A stretch of 64,000 bases of DNA from Alviniconcha marisindica (Eukaryota > Mollusca > Gastropoda > Provannidae), in assembly GCA_018857735.1 (NCBI GenBank), contig JABMCL010002225.1, positions 1,341,001-1,405,000 of the forward strand. The letters are read 5' to 3'. The position numbers and the translations under genes are program-made. The notes below the pieces were generated by a model. It was not told the DNA's origin. It was given only the letters and a program-made list of their open reading frames with translations, and ran no database searches. This document shows, in pieces, positions 44,868-56,649 of the stretch. Every line of letters starts with the position of its first letter. Positions within the stretch are counted from its first letter, which is position 1.

Positions 44868-45309
44868 TCCTCTCTCTCTCTCATGCTGTACAATTACATC
44901 AGTGTGAGTAGTATTAATTGATTGTACGCTTTAAAGCGTACTCCTGCTTCGCTGTTATTGTTCATTATTGTTAGTTCTATTGTGTGTGAAACTGGGATTT
45001 TTGTCCCTAGTGGTGGTAAAGCCAAGTGTGCTGATTTTGCACCGCACCATCTCTTCCCACGACGCATCGCCTTCGTCCTGTACGAGTCTCTGTGTCCTCA
45101 CCACCACCACCACCACCGACTTTTGCTTTCAACTGGCTCGCCTGTTCAGATAGTTTGCAACTCGTCTGCTTCTACTGTCCGCCCCCTAACATGAAAAATA
45201 AGAGTTGTGTGTTTATGTGTGTGTTTGCACCTTGTTGATGTCTACATTATGTGCGAGTTTCTGCTGAATTGTTGTTGATCGCTTCTACATGGCTCGCATG
45301 GTGATTAAG

Positions 45310-45592
45310 TAAACATGGTGCTTAACGTCCACAGAAACCATGAGGCTTATTAGGGGCGGGGAGAAGGAGGTATCGAAGTGGGGGGGAGGGAGATTACGTA
45401 CCTGTCGCCACCAGAATGACTTCTGCATTAACGTTGGCAGCGATGAGAGCCATTTTAATGTTTCATAATTGTGAGGGACAAAGTGTCCACAGATCACAAC
45501 TTTTCAAGAGAAAGGAGAGCCGGAGCAGATTCGAACTGAGGTCCTTCTGTTTACCGTCCTTACGCCTTACCGCTAGGCCAAACCGGCTCACG
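45310..45592 (-). mobile_element. tRNA-derived SINE, family 1, best-preserved copy
   Basis: On the minus strand: GGCCTAGCGGTAAGGCGTAA (A box), AGTTCGAATCTGC (B box), the central block with CACAATTATGAAACATTAAA, and a 3' tail with GGTTTCTGTGGACGTTAAGC at 45320-45345. All parts seen in other copies are present, so it gives the family's order. Confidence 0.85.
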
Positions 45593-45629
45593 TTTCTACA
45601 TTAATAGCTTAGAAACGTGAGGGTGTTTT

Positions 45630-45830
45630 TGAAAGCCACATACGTAGGGTGCAAAAGTGTAACCTACCACCTGCATTTTTTGGCAGAATGACCTCGTGCT
45701 ACGAGGAGGGGTGGAACTGCTACCAAGATAAGAGAGCACAGAAAGTTGACACGGGAGATTAGAACCCGTGACTTTTCAATCACGAATCCAGCACTAACCA
45801 CTAAGCTAACCTCGCTCCCCTCTTGAGCCG
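45630..45830 (-). mobile_element. tRNA-derived SINE, family 2
   Basis: The minus strand begins GGGGAGCGAGGTTAGCTTAG (head), then ATTCGTGATTGAAAAGTCAC, a CTTGGTAGCAGTTCCACCCC-type core and AGGTGGTAGGTTACAC. It lies back to back with the family 1 copy. Confidence 0.8.
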
Positions 45831-46255
45831 CGGGGTAGGCGTTTTACAAATTTCCATGATTATGATTAGTTGATAACAGGCGTCTTTCAGTGATGTATCC
45901 GCGACGTGGGTAAAAATGGTTTGTGTGTGTGTTCTGTATTTTAATGTGATTGTATGCTTATATAAATCGTTTTGAAATTTGAAGGTTGAAGTGTTGCTTT
46001 ACGTCCACAGAAACCGTAAAATTTGTCAATTGTTTTATCTAACTTTTAATAGCTTAGAAAAAAAAACAGAAAAACAGGAGGCCGTGAAAAAGAACAGAAA
46101 GATAAACCTTCTGATCCTTTTAAGGCGCGTCACTGACTTCGCCATACTCGGTCAGCCAGTGTATGTACGTCCATGGGTAACACGGCTTAGCCACTGGCTC
46201 AGTGCATGCTAAGATGTACTGAACCGACAAATCCCCGATCTTTTGTACCCTGCAG

Positions 46256-46311
46256 TTAGTACTGAAAGCGGTGTCCTGCATTACCTGCAAATTTTACATC
46301 TAGACGACATG
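46256..46311 (+). CDS. Candidate exon of the unrecognised gene (18 codons)
   Basis: A strong acceptor (TTTTGTACCCTGCAG) and donor GTAAGT bound 56 bp. Only one frame is open, reading STESGVLHYLQILHLDDM and ending phase 0. Without a partner sequence this remains a splice-site prediction. Confidence 0.35.
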
Positions 46312-46393
46312 GTAAGTTTGTTTGTATACCGTTTTCTGAATATTCATTTGGACGTGGACATGATCACCTTTCTTCCTTTTATTCCCCTTTCTC

Positions 46394-46396
<3 letters not shown>

Positions 46397-46431
<35 letters not shown>
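46397..46431. repeat. (CT)n microsatellite
   Basis: A pure CT run 85 bp after the candidate exon at 46256-46311. Confidence 0.9.
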
Positions 46432-46435
<4 letters not shown>

Positions 46436-46811
46436 ACTGATTTTTAACGTCTCGTCAACCGAAAAGCAGAGGCACACACGGACACACACACTATATGATG
46501 TATTTAGGCCTATCGGCATTTTGCATTGATGCCTGTCTGCAAATGTTACAGGCAGTAATAACTTTCAGTTGAACACTCGGGATAATACAACACACACATT
46601 AGAATCAAAGTTGACTGCAAGCATTTGAAAACGAGATCAAGATCAGACTGACATAGTGCAATCATTATCAGCAAATTCCAACATTATGCAAAAGATAAGT
46701 AGGTGCTTTCTTTTCTTGTCTCTGTTTCCAGTAAAAGTGGAAAATCAGATTTTTTTGTTTAGTCTGGACTTTCTTTCTTTTTCCTTTTCAAAATAATTAT
46801 TTTGTGTATAG

Positions 46812-46897
46812 AAAAATTACCGGTGGGAAGTATTCATCAAGCAGCATCCTCATAGACAACAGAGCTCCGTGCATACACGTCCAGCAGGAAACAACAA
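46812..46897 (+). CDS. Candidate exon of the unrecognised gene (28 codons + 2 nt)
   Basis: Acceptor TTTTGTGTATAG and donor GTAATA. In phase 0, compatible with the exon ending 46311, it reads KNYRWEVFIKQHPHRQQSSV then HTRPAGNN. Its end phase (2) does not fit the acceptor at 48350 directly, so either another exon intervenes or one border is wrong. Confidence 0.3.
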
Positions 46898-47714
46898 GTA
46901 ATAGTAATTCAAATCACAAGAATATAGGCAATTCCAACACTAACCAAAACATCAGTATATATCTGATATTTAGGTATTGCCATTAAAAAAAAGTGCACGT
47001 TTTGTGTTTATTTTTTTTCCCTCTGGTCTTAACAAAAAACAAAAACAAAAACATTCCGCGCTTTTGTATTTAAAGAACGTTCAGCGCAACACGTGCACAT
47101 GCGTACAGGTACGCACACACACACGAACACAAGTATCTGAGGTAAATTTCATTGTGGGAAATGTGAACTTGACTGCTTTCGATGCAATACTGTTGAATTT
47201 CACATTGACTTGGACTGTTTCGTGAGTATCAGTCACGTGTTACATCAACCAACCCCAGCGGCAAAGCTAATCTTTCAAAATCCTTTTGATAGGCTACTCA
47301 ATAGACTTCACTTGCACCAAAGGAAACGGGTGTGGATTTCGTCGGTTCACCGCCGTCGGTATGGTTTATTTCGGCGATGATCATTGCTATTTCAGTTGCA
47401 ATGTTCAATGTTTGGCATTAAGCGTACAGAGTCGACTGTTGGATTAAGCTTTTTTTATTTACATTACTCGATCAGGCCTCAACAGCAAGAAAAAGTAGCG
47501 ATCGCCGCGGAATGTCCACTGTTTAAGACTATCACAATAGTTCTGCAATCACACCATGACACCACCATTACGGCATGAAAACGCACACGAAAATCAATTT
47601 TCTCAACCAACAGTTCTCTCAAATTACCAACAGTACCACTACGTCATTTACATCATCGATGCTTTTATAACAGATACAGATACAACATATTTCATCATAT
47701 TCTACACAACTCAG

Positions 47715-48010
47715 AGGAATACAGCCTTGTAGCCCCTAAAAGCAATATAAAATTTCACTGTAACACAGGTTGACACGAGGATAATGAAACAACGCAACAC
47801 ACACGCACCTTGCGCGCGCGCGCGACACACACACACACACACACGCACGTATGCACGCATGCACACATGGAGAGTATGATAAAACATTGAAGCGAGTAGA
47901 CCTTTCGGCAGTGGTGACAAAAATGCAGGCAGATTTGACATGTTTTGTCACCTTGTTGGCGAAGGGGTAAAAAAACGTGCAGTAAATAGACATTTCCGGA
48001 GACTTGAAAC
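47715..48010. mobile_element. Right-end relative of DNA transposon G
   Basis: AGCAATATAAAATTTCACTG, GACACGAGGATAATGAAACA, a CA-rich tract, AGTAGACCTTTCGGCA and GTGACAAAAATGCAGGCAG match 26700-27020. It lies in the candidate last intron of the unrecognised gene. Confidence 0.65.
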
Positions 48011-48350
48011 AACGTGCTATGCTAACATAACAGTAGTTCTCGTGTCCACTGAAAAGGTTTATTTTAATCAACACAGGAAATTTGGAAAAGGCAGCTGGAC
48101 CTACTACTCCGCGTTAGAAATGCCAGATGATCGTTTTTGTTTTTATTTTTGTTTTTGCATCTCATTGGAATATCTTGATATAAATTAATCGTTTAGGTGC
48201 TATAATTATGTCCGTTTATAGCCGTTCGCCAAAAATTGCATAACTTAAAGCTCAAACTCAAGTTGGTATGGCATGAGCACTGTAAAAAGAAATGGTCCGA
48301 GATTTCAGCTCGAATTTCAAATCTGAAATTATGGTTACTTGCTTTCGCAG

Positions 48351-50479
48351 ATTTACAGCAGCCGGCTCCACACACATCCAAAGACAACGGCTTAATCATG
48401 CCAGTCTTCAAAGACACTTACGGTGGTTACGTTCAATGGCAGAGTGCACAGCGTAAGGCCAAACAAGTCGCCTCGGCTCATGGGGCTACCATTGACGTCA
48501 CAGAGCACTGTAGTCATCTGGAATTGACTTGTAGCAAGGACAACCAGATGGGACTTACTTCCTTGCACAACCGGATCACCTTTTCAAATAATGATTTTGC
48601 TGAAGAATTTCCAGGAGCAGACTTGAACGGTAAAACCAAAAAGCTGATACCCAGTGGGGTTGGCAATCATACCGCCATTATGAGAGATGCCAACAGTCTA
48701 GGTTGGAACGGCGGGGTATTTACGGAAGGAATCAGTTCGCTCAGTAGGCGATCTCCGTTTCCTTTGTCCCTGGAATGCGCCGACATAGTGAGCCAGAACT
48801 TACCTGATAATATCAAGATCGCGAAAAAGAAAAACAGAATGTACGTAGCTCTCAGTCAGCCAAGCGCAAGACAAAGCAGAGACTTTAACCGGGTATCTAA
48901 CAAAGAGAATCATTCGGCCAGGAGTGTGAGGACTTTACCCCCGCCTTCTTCCTGCCCATGGAGCGAGATATTATCAGTGACCGAAATGACTCGAGCCAAG
49001 ACATTCACACTAGATCACCGCGTACGACTGTCCACTCGACCAGCTCTTGATTCCGGGCATACATCAAGTAACAAGGTGGACAAGACAATCCCAGATAGAC
49101 GGGAAATGCAGTTCCCCGTATATTATCCGTCAATCACTGGCGTTCCACCGAACACCCCGCTAAACATGCCGGTCACCTGCAAACGGAAGGTCCCGTCTGT
49201 GAATATTGTGTCACTGGGAGGAGAGAGTGTCAAAAACACTGGAACGACAAAAGATTCAAGGCCACGTCTCCCCGATTGCTTTCGGGGCCTTTCACAATAC
49301 CTTGGACCACCACGAGGGAAAGGTAACATGGGCACAATGACCACTTTCAAGAGATCCCCCAAACCCGGAATAGATTTACCACATCTACCTCTCCGTTACG
49401 CAGGTACCCGAAATGCCAGCTTTCAGTTCTGCCGAGAACGACCGGGGAGGCTGAATTACAACGCCTACAGGAAAAACCGAAGACATGCGGATAACCGTCA
49501 GCTGAAGGAAAATCCGATGGTCAAATCCGATAGTACTGTTGATGTCAATAGCCGTGACCAACCAGAAAAGAAAGTGCCGACAAATGATCCTTATGCCGAC
49601 AGATTCCGACAGGTGTCGTCCGTCATGTCAGTTGGTGATATAGTTCCTTCTGTTTCTGCCACCAGCCACCACGAACCTGGTACCGACAACGAAAACAAAA
49701 CTCTGCTTCCAGAACCAACTGTCATGCTTACCGTACACGAAGATGACGAGGGCAAGGACCATGGTTCTCAGACCGAGAGGGGTGCCGTTGTGCAGTCCGA
49801 AAAAGAAACGGAAAAACATACTGATCTGGATCAATTGGAGCAACTCTCTGGCCGAGTAAAGAACCGAACTCGGAGTATAGTAAGTAATGCCAGTTTACTG
49901 TCAGTACCCAAAATATCAAATGACCTCAACGATGCTCGTCCTCCAAATAATGCTTGGAACATCGAGGATGCCGACACTGTTGTCATTGATATATCCGCTC
50001 TACCTACCAATGACAATGACGATGGAATAAAACTGACGCATCCACATTCAGAACCCGAGGTGGAACATGTCACCACCAGTCCTCATACTATAGCTTCAAC
50101 TTCAATAATCAATACTGCACGGACCATCGCTACACAGACTACCGTACCGTTTGACCCCGATGTCTTACAGAGACGGACTATTCAAATCAAAACGCTCAGC
50201 ATGTTCCCAGACATCACAACTTCTACGGAAACAATGAGCGGTCTTGGCAGTCGGGTATCTAGAACTGCTACCAATGAACCGTTATTGAGAATGAGCCACA
50301 CCGACAGTCACGGCGACATGAGGGTTCTGGGTTTATCTGATTTGTGTACCCCCGGGCCCAACGAAAACTTCTTAGAGAAAGCCGACAGGGCTGACGGGTC
50401 AAAATGCACTTCAAATGGTGTACAGAACATTACATTCATATCTCCCCTTGAAGTACACCAAAAAGCCAAGAGATTCTGA
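48351..50479 (+). CDS. Unrecognised protein, large terminal coding exon (about 708 residues)
   Basis: A single open frame runs from before 48236 to TGA at 50477-50479. The acceptor CTTGCTTTCGCAG at 48350 is the likely exon start; the 39 codons upstream (from 48236) have a different, AT-rich composition and are probably intron. The exon is clearly GC-richer than its surroundings. The protein starts near MPVFKDTYGGYVQWQSAQRK, a Trp/Tyr-containing block that may be a short folded motif. The rest is rich in Ser, Thr, Asn, Asp and Pro, has no signal peptide or membrane segment and looks disordered. No known domain was recognised. It is on the same strand as CEP290. No AATAAA was seen before the Ty3/gypsy fragment at 50600. 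It could be a fast-evolving host gene; nothing in it resembles gag or pol. Confidence 0.7.
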
Positions 50480-50599
50480 TTCGGCAGGGCGAGATGATTC
50501 GGAAGTGACGAAAACTGAGATGTTCTTTTAGCTTTTAAAATCAGTATTTTAGCTAATTTTAATACTAAGTGAGAATTCGATTCCGCTGACGTTTTTGTT

Positions 50600-52014
50600 C
50601 AGGTGTTAGTCATCACGGACCACTTTACAAGGCAGTTCAGTTCGTACAGGAACCAGACAGCAAGGACTACAGGAAAAGTTCTGTTCAACAATTTCGTCGT
50701 TCACTATGGAATCCCCAAAAGACTTCATTCGGACCAAGGAGCAAAATTATCAAATAACTCGGCCAGCTAGCGGGGATTGAAAAGTCAACAACATCAATCT
50801 ATCATCCCATGACTGAACGGTTTAACGGCTAGGCATGCTGGGAACCTTGGAACCAGACAAGAAGGTTCACTGGCACAAGTATGTGGCACCACTGGTACAA
50901 GCGTACAACTGCACGCGCCACGAAAGTACTGGGTACGCACCATACTTCTTGATGTTTGGACGCCATCCAAGGTTGCCAGTAGATGTCACCTTTGACAGGA
51001 ACGCAAACTCACCAAACCACTCGTCATACGTCAGCGCCTAGCCTCATATACAACATCGCGACTAAGGCAGCGGCAGTAGCACAGCAACGGCAGAAGGCTC
51101 GTTATGACCTTCGAGCACGAGGAGTTGTCAAGTTAGAGCCTGGTGACTGTGTCCTGGAGAGGGTCCAGGCATTTGAAGGAAAACACAAGCTGGCCAACAA
51201 GTGGAATTAGAAAATTTACATTGTCACAGCCTAACCCTGACATTCCGGTCTACGTTCTCTACAATGAGGTGGACAGAAGTTCCAAGGGAACGCTGCATCG
51301 GAACCACTTCAAGCACTTCCCGTTGGTCGTACAGCCGATGACAGAAGTGATACTCAAGGTACAGCCAATGAGCTACGGCGACTAACAAGCGTAAACCCGT
51401 TCCCAGACCAAGAAAGAGGACATCACTGACATACCACCAATCAAGGGAAACAATCATCCATTGTCTCGAACAAGCAAAATCTGCCCACAAACTCTTAGGA
51501 TGAAGATGAAGTACGAGTTGAAGTCCATGAACTGAAAACGGCTGACTCCCAGGAAAGCAAAACGGCAGTGACCCTCACTCCACAAGAAGGGGAGCAGCAT
51601 TGTGAGGAGACCGCATCACAGCGCCCGGACGACGGTCCTGGTATGTCAGTTGGTGCTTGGGTCACAAGCCTAAGTGGTGACGACCACTCTCCCACTGACG
51701 ATGGGGCTGTGCAGACCCGAAGTTGATAGTGATCGAGAGTCGGCGGCAGATGATGTGGAAAACGGGGATGACTCTCCGAGTGATGCAACACTTGGAGAAG
51801 GTACACCTGTGATCCCGTGACGATCCGGTCGACAAAGTAGGCCTCCTGAGTGGCTTCGTAGTAGAAAGTTTGTACTGGCTCATCAGGTGGATAAACCAGA
51901 GTGCCAAAGAAAAATTGATTTAGAGATATTCAAATGTCAGATGATTTAGTCAAATTTGTGTGTTCCATCATAACCAAATGATGAAGATATCATTTCAGTT
52001 GGAGGAGGTGAATG
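50600..52014 (+). pseudogene. Broken Ty3/gypsy-type integrase with downstream purine tract
   Basis: The reading begins VLVITDHFTR, then VHYGIPKRLHSDQGA, integrase core motifs, and from about 50838 LGTLEPDKKVHWHKYVAPLV, YNCTRHESTGYAPYFLMFGR and HPRLPVDVTF, the post-core segment. Stops and frame changes lie near 50768, 50812, 51040 and 51208. Decayed sequence continues to a purine tract GGAGGAGGTGAA (52003-52014) followed by TGTAACAG, the expected PPT/LTR junction. Gag, protease and most of the reverse transcriptase are absent. It is an inactive fragment. Confidence 0.85.
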
Positions 52015-52239
52015 TAACAGTGATATTTTGCAAAGTTCCAGTTCAGTGTTGCTTTATGTCCACAAGACTATTAGAGACTAGATTTTGCTAAGTCGTAGTT
52101 ATCATTATCTACTTTATTTGTATATAGTTGTTATAAGTTTCGGATTCTAATTAGTGTGCGTGTTTCTTGAGCCACTTTTCAGATGAAAGGGTGGTACACA
52201 TTTTGTTTACTTACGTTTTTTTTGTCTGGTGTTGACACA

Positions 52240-53150
52240 TGACTCAATCAGCACCAGTAACCCGGTTTTCTCCACAACTTTGTATGGTTCTAGTTTAAAC
52301 GCGGAACACGTCTTTGCTTGAAGATGCACATGTGGTCACGGTAGCGAATGATTTCGCAAAGCTCCAATTTTGGTATGAACTCAAACACCGGCAGCGTATT
52401 TCGGATCTTTCCCTTGAAGATGACTTCAGTTGTTTGCCAATTTTGCAGATTTTGTTTATTTTTGGTTGCCTTGTTTATTTGTTTATTTGTTTTCTTCTGA
52501 TCAATTTGTGATGATGATGAAGTACTAACAGGCTTCGCCTCCAAACATTTTCGAATGATCGAAATGTAAAACATTACATGTCCAAATGTTCTGCCTGAAA
52601 ACAGTTTTCCACCACTGCGTTGACTCACTGCATTGGAAGGTTCTAAGATTTCAAGCCGGTTAGTGCTAGTAATGTTTGATTATGACTATGTACTGATTTA
52701 TAAGAAACTCCTTTCTTTCCTACACGGGAAAGGTTCAATCAAACCTTGATACATTCGTTACATTATTGCTTTTCTGGATATACTTTCTGTAATGGAGTTG
52801 TAGTCTTTTGGTTGATTTGTCTATTTTACAAGAAAATGTACAAGTCTAAATAACTATGGACGTACCAAATCAATGGCTGCAGTGATGAACAATTCATAAA
52901 TGTCAACTATTGCTTCTTGTTTCAGCTATTTGCTTCTTGCTTGAACTATTCTCAGAATATATCATGTGCAAATTTAACTCAAAATTGCGAATATGGCTTA
53001 AACAAAAGCAGTTGGTAAATAGACATTTGAATGTTAATGCATTCGAATGTCTATTGATCATGTGCTCATAATGTGTTAATGTGTTGGCTTCAATGTTTCA
53101 ACTGTAGTGTAGCTTCTATTACACTAAAATATAAACTACACCAACACATT
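52240..53150 (+). repeat. Duplicated block H, copy 1
   Basis: ACCCGGTTTTCTCCACAACT, CTTTGTATGG, TATGAACTCAAACACCGGCA, TATTGCTTCTTG and ATTCTCAGAATATATCA align in order with 54300-54870. Confidence 0.7.
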
Positions 53151-53589
53151 GCTAACTGCCAGGTCGCAGATGGAACCAGCCCAGTTTGTTTGACGACTTG
53201 TGCATACAGTTTTACCGAGCAGAAATGTTTTGCATTTTGTTTTGCAGAGTTAGTTTTAGACATGGTTCAACTGTCCATTAAATGCATGCTCACATGGACA
53301 AACAACAACAACAGCAACAACAAAAAGTACACACACTGCTTTTTGGAAACAGCCCATTCAAGTTCTTGATTTGCAGTATAAATATTCGACAGTTGTATTC
53401 AGTTCTAACCTCATTTCACTGTATCACGCATACTTACATGCAAATCATTCAAACGGACATGAAAAATGCAGAGGTCCTTTGCTCACTTCAAGATGCAAAC
53501 TGCTCTGTCTAATTTCTGATGATGCAAATTATCAGTGATCGGTTATGAAAAAAGACGTAAACGTTTCTGCAGATCGAAATCAGGGGACA

Positions 53590-53714
53590 TCGTGTTGCTC
53601 CAGGTAGTGACAAATCGTGCAGGCATTACACCTTTTTTCCACTAGGATCTGTGTGTGTGTGTGTCCAAGGGAGAGAGACAGAGAGAAGAAGGAAAGAGAA
53701 AAAGAGGAAGAGAG

Positions 53715-53805
<91 letters not shown>

Positions 53806-53935
53806 CGAATGAGAAGAGAGAGAGAGACACACACATGGAAGAACCAAAGACAGAAGGAGAAGAGAGAGATAGTGAAAGAGAAAGAGAGAGAGAGAGTGAG
53901 AGCGAGAAGAAAAGAAAAAACATGTTGAAAGTTTC
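53590..53935. mobile_element. Left-end relative of DNA transposon G with long (GA)n
   Basis: TAGTGACAAATCGTGCAGGC, ATTACACCTTTTTTCCACT, a GT run, a (GA)n run (about 53717-53801) and GAAAAAACATGTT match 26082-26475. The pure GA run here is far longer than at 26200. Confidence 0.7.
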
Positions 53936-54299
53936 CTCGAGGTCAAAAAATATTGAAAGGTCTGAGTATTCAAAGACGTCGAACAAAAACCTTTTGAATA
54001 GTGATAGCTCCAGAAAATCATCCATCTCCCAGCTGGTCCAAGTTGCGAAACGCCGAAAAAATATTCCGAGTTCTTCCAGGTAGAAAAATATTCCATATTT
54101 TGGGGGATCTTGCAAACTAGTCGAAAGTTTTCAAAGTTCCCCCAAAAATATTCGAAGTCTGGAAGGGCCAAAAGTAGTCAAACACACCGGGAACACAAAC
54201 ACAACAGACACACACAGACACAGCAACAAAACTAGGACTACAACACAACAACATAACCACCACATCCATGCAATCCAATCTACAGTGTACTCACATCCA

Positions 54300-54870
54300 T
54301 GCAATCTAACCGGTACCAGTGACCCGGTTTTCTCCACAACTTTGTATGGCTCCCAATGCGGAATACAACTCATCCTGCTTCTTTGCTTCATCACCGACAT
54401 GTCGCATATTCCTCGCGATCCAGTAGCGAATACCTCAACTTTTCGTATGAACTCAAACTCCGGCAGCTTAGTTCGGATCTTTTCCTTGCACATGACTGCA
54501 GCATTAAACAAAAACAAAGAAAACAAAAAATTATCATTATACTTTTAGATCTCGTTGATTGCTCAGTTTTACGAATATCCACAAAGGTTATGTTACTTAC
54601 AACCGAAACAAGACAACAGTGGACTATGGACATAGTGCTGCAGTCATGAACAGTTGCAAAATGTAAATATTGCTTCTTATTTAAACTATTTGTTTCTTGT
54701 TTGAAAGATTCTCACAATGTTTCACTTGTAAACTTAGCTGAAAAGTAGGAATAAATGGGATTTCTGTCTTTTTTTGGTCTTTTTTTTTCTTGTCTTTTTT
54801 TGGGGGTTGTTAATGCGTTCACTCCTCTGTTTCGGCTGTAGTGCAACTGAAATTTACACCTGTACAATTT
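54300..54870 (+). repeat. Duplicated block H, copy 2
   Basis: Shares ACCCGGTTTTCTCCACAACT, TATGAACTCAAACTCCGGCA, GTTCGGATCTTTTCCTTG, ATATTGCTTCTTATTTAAAC and GATTCTCACAATG with 52240-53150 in the same orientation. Shorter through deletions. Confidence 0.7.
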
Positions 54871-55460
54871 TAATTTTGGGTTCACACGATCGCAGAACTT
54901 TTCCCCAAAATTTAGCTGAGACGGATTTTACCGTTAATAAAATAAAAAAAAGCACGTACGTTAAAAACAACCACACCTTGAATGATTTTCATTTAATTTT
55001 CTTTAGTTTGACAACACCACGACGAGTTGCATACTTCTGTGTCTGCATGAAAAAGATTCAGAACTGGGCCAAAAAGTAGCCTATTTATGCAACTTTTTGA
55101 AGCCACTTGTGTCAGAAACATGCTTATTTTGGTAAAGAAAGAAAGATTGTTCTACCTGCTCCTTGCATTCTGATTTTTTTTTTATTACGTTTACTTTGAC
55201 CACACAAAACCGTGCAAACTTCTGCAGAGCCAGTTGTGGGAAGCTGCAAAGTTCTCAACAGCGGATACCGTCATGAATTGTCCAGCTCGTGAATATATAC
55301 AACACCAAAGTAAATGTGAACCATACCATTGGAAAGAGTTTTATATACTGGATTGATTCATCTGTGTGTGCTTTGACCACACCTTTCCGTGTCGCATAGT
55401 TTTTTACAAGATGTACGATTCACAACCAGTGTCGGAATTTTCTGCCTCGAATTTCTTCGT

Positions 55461-55901
55461 CTCATACCTAAGGAAATAGCTGGCATTAAATAACAACAGC
55501 ACATAAAAATCTATTAATGACAACAGATGAGAGAAAGTTAATATATTCACTGCATATCCACGTTTACGATATTATTTCTGACGCAGCTATGACCAGCAAT
55601 AAATACACTGTATCAACCAATCAAACAGCACTCTCACAAAAATGCGATGAACGGAATGTTATTGGTAGTAGATTTGGTGTGCCAGTTCCAAGTTGCATCA
55701 GTTTAAAACTTTGGGTTTAGACGATCGCAGAACTTTGCAGCTAGTTGCATCTATGCAACATGGTCTGGTGGGATGAAACCTAACTGTCAATAAATCAACA
55801 TGGATATGCAGTGAATATATTAACTTTCTCTCATCTGTTGTCATTAATAGATTTTTATGTGCTGTTGTTATTTAATGCCAGCCTATTTCCTTAGGTATGA
55901 G
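55461..55901. repeat. Near-perfect inverted repeat, 100-bp arms
   Basis: 55461-55560 and 55801-55901 are reverse complements with a single one-base indel (AAATAGCTGG versus AAATAGGCTGG). The spacer is 240 bp. No coding capacity is apparent. Confidence 0.95.
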
Positions 55902-56649
55902 AAATAGATTGGGATTGTGTACAGTAGAAGCTAAGCTATATTCATAGACTACGTCACTACTGACATTTTGTTATCACACTGACACAAATCTTTGTAGACT
56001 CGGCCTACAAACATGACAAACATGACAATGGCGTTGTCTCAGGCACGTAATCTGTTTGTCGGGCGACTTAACTCATGATTGTGTGAATAATTTTATGTCT
56101 TTCTATTGTGAGCAAGTGCGCTTTCTACGTTTTACAATAATCCCGCCTCGGTGATCAGATCCATGCAATTTCATTACTGTTTACTGTTTACCTCCTCTCT
56201 GTTTACCTAGTCCTTTTTATGCGCTAAGCCATGTGTAATATAATTTGGCATCTTAGAATGTTTATTTAGATCTTATTTAAACGCAGGATCGAGCTTAATC
56301 AGTAGCCGATGCCTCGCTAGGTCTATTCTTTTTATAGCCGTCGTCTGCATGGCGCGTTCTCTGTTTAGTACCAGTGAATAGTAGTGAATCGTTGTTTTGA
56401 CTCGATTAAAGTAATTCTGTGTCGATCAATGCTTTGTCGTATAGTATTTTGCTTAGCTGACTCCATGTTTAGTGTTTATTTTGGGTTGAAATTAACTTAT
56501 TGAGTATTGTGTACAGTAGAAGCTAAGCTATATTCATAGACTACTTGGTATCACTATCAGCGCTGTTGCAACTAAGATAACGCGCCCCAGGCGAAAGTTC
56601 GCACCGATTGTTTTAGTGCTAGTCTTTGAGTGTGTCTTGCTTCTCTTAC

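Noticed and set aside
44922..45194. 90-codon open reading on plus
   Set aside because: There is no splice signal, repeat match or recognisable motif, and composition is like the surrounding DNA.
48236..48350. Start of the large frame at ATG 48236
   Set aside because: The first 38 codons are AT-rich and unlike the rest, and a strong splice acceptor ends at 48350, so they are more likely intron.
53626..54171. Long open readings across the (GA)n tract
   Set aside because: They translate a dinucleotide repeat (Arg-Glu or Leu-Ser) and have no independent coding signal.
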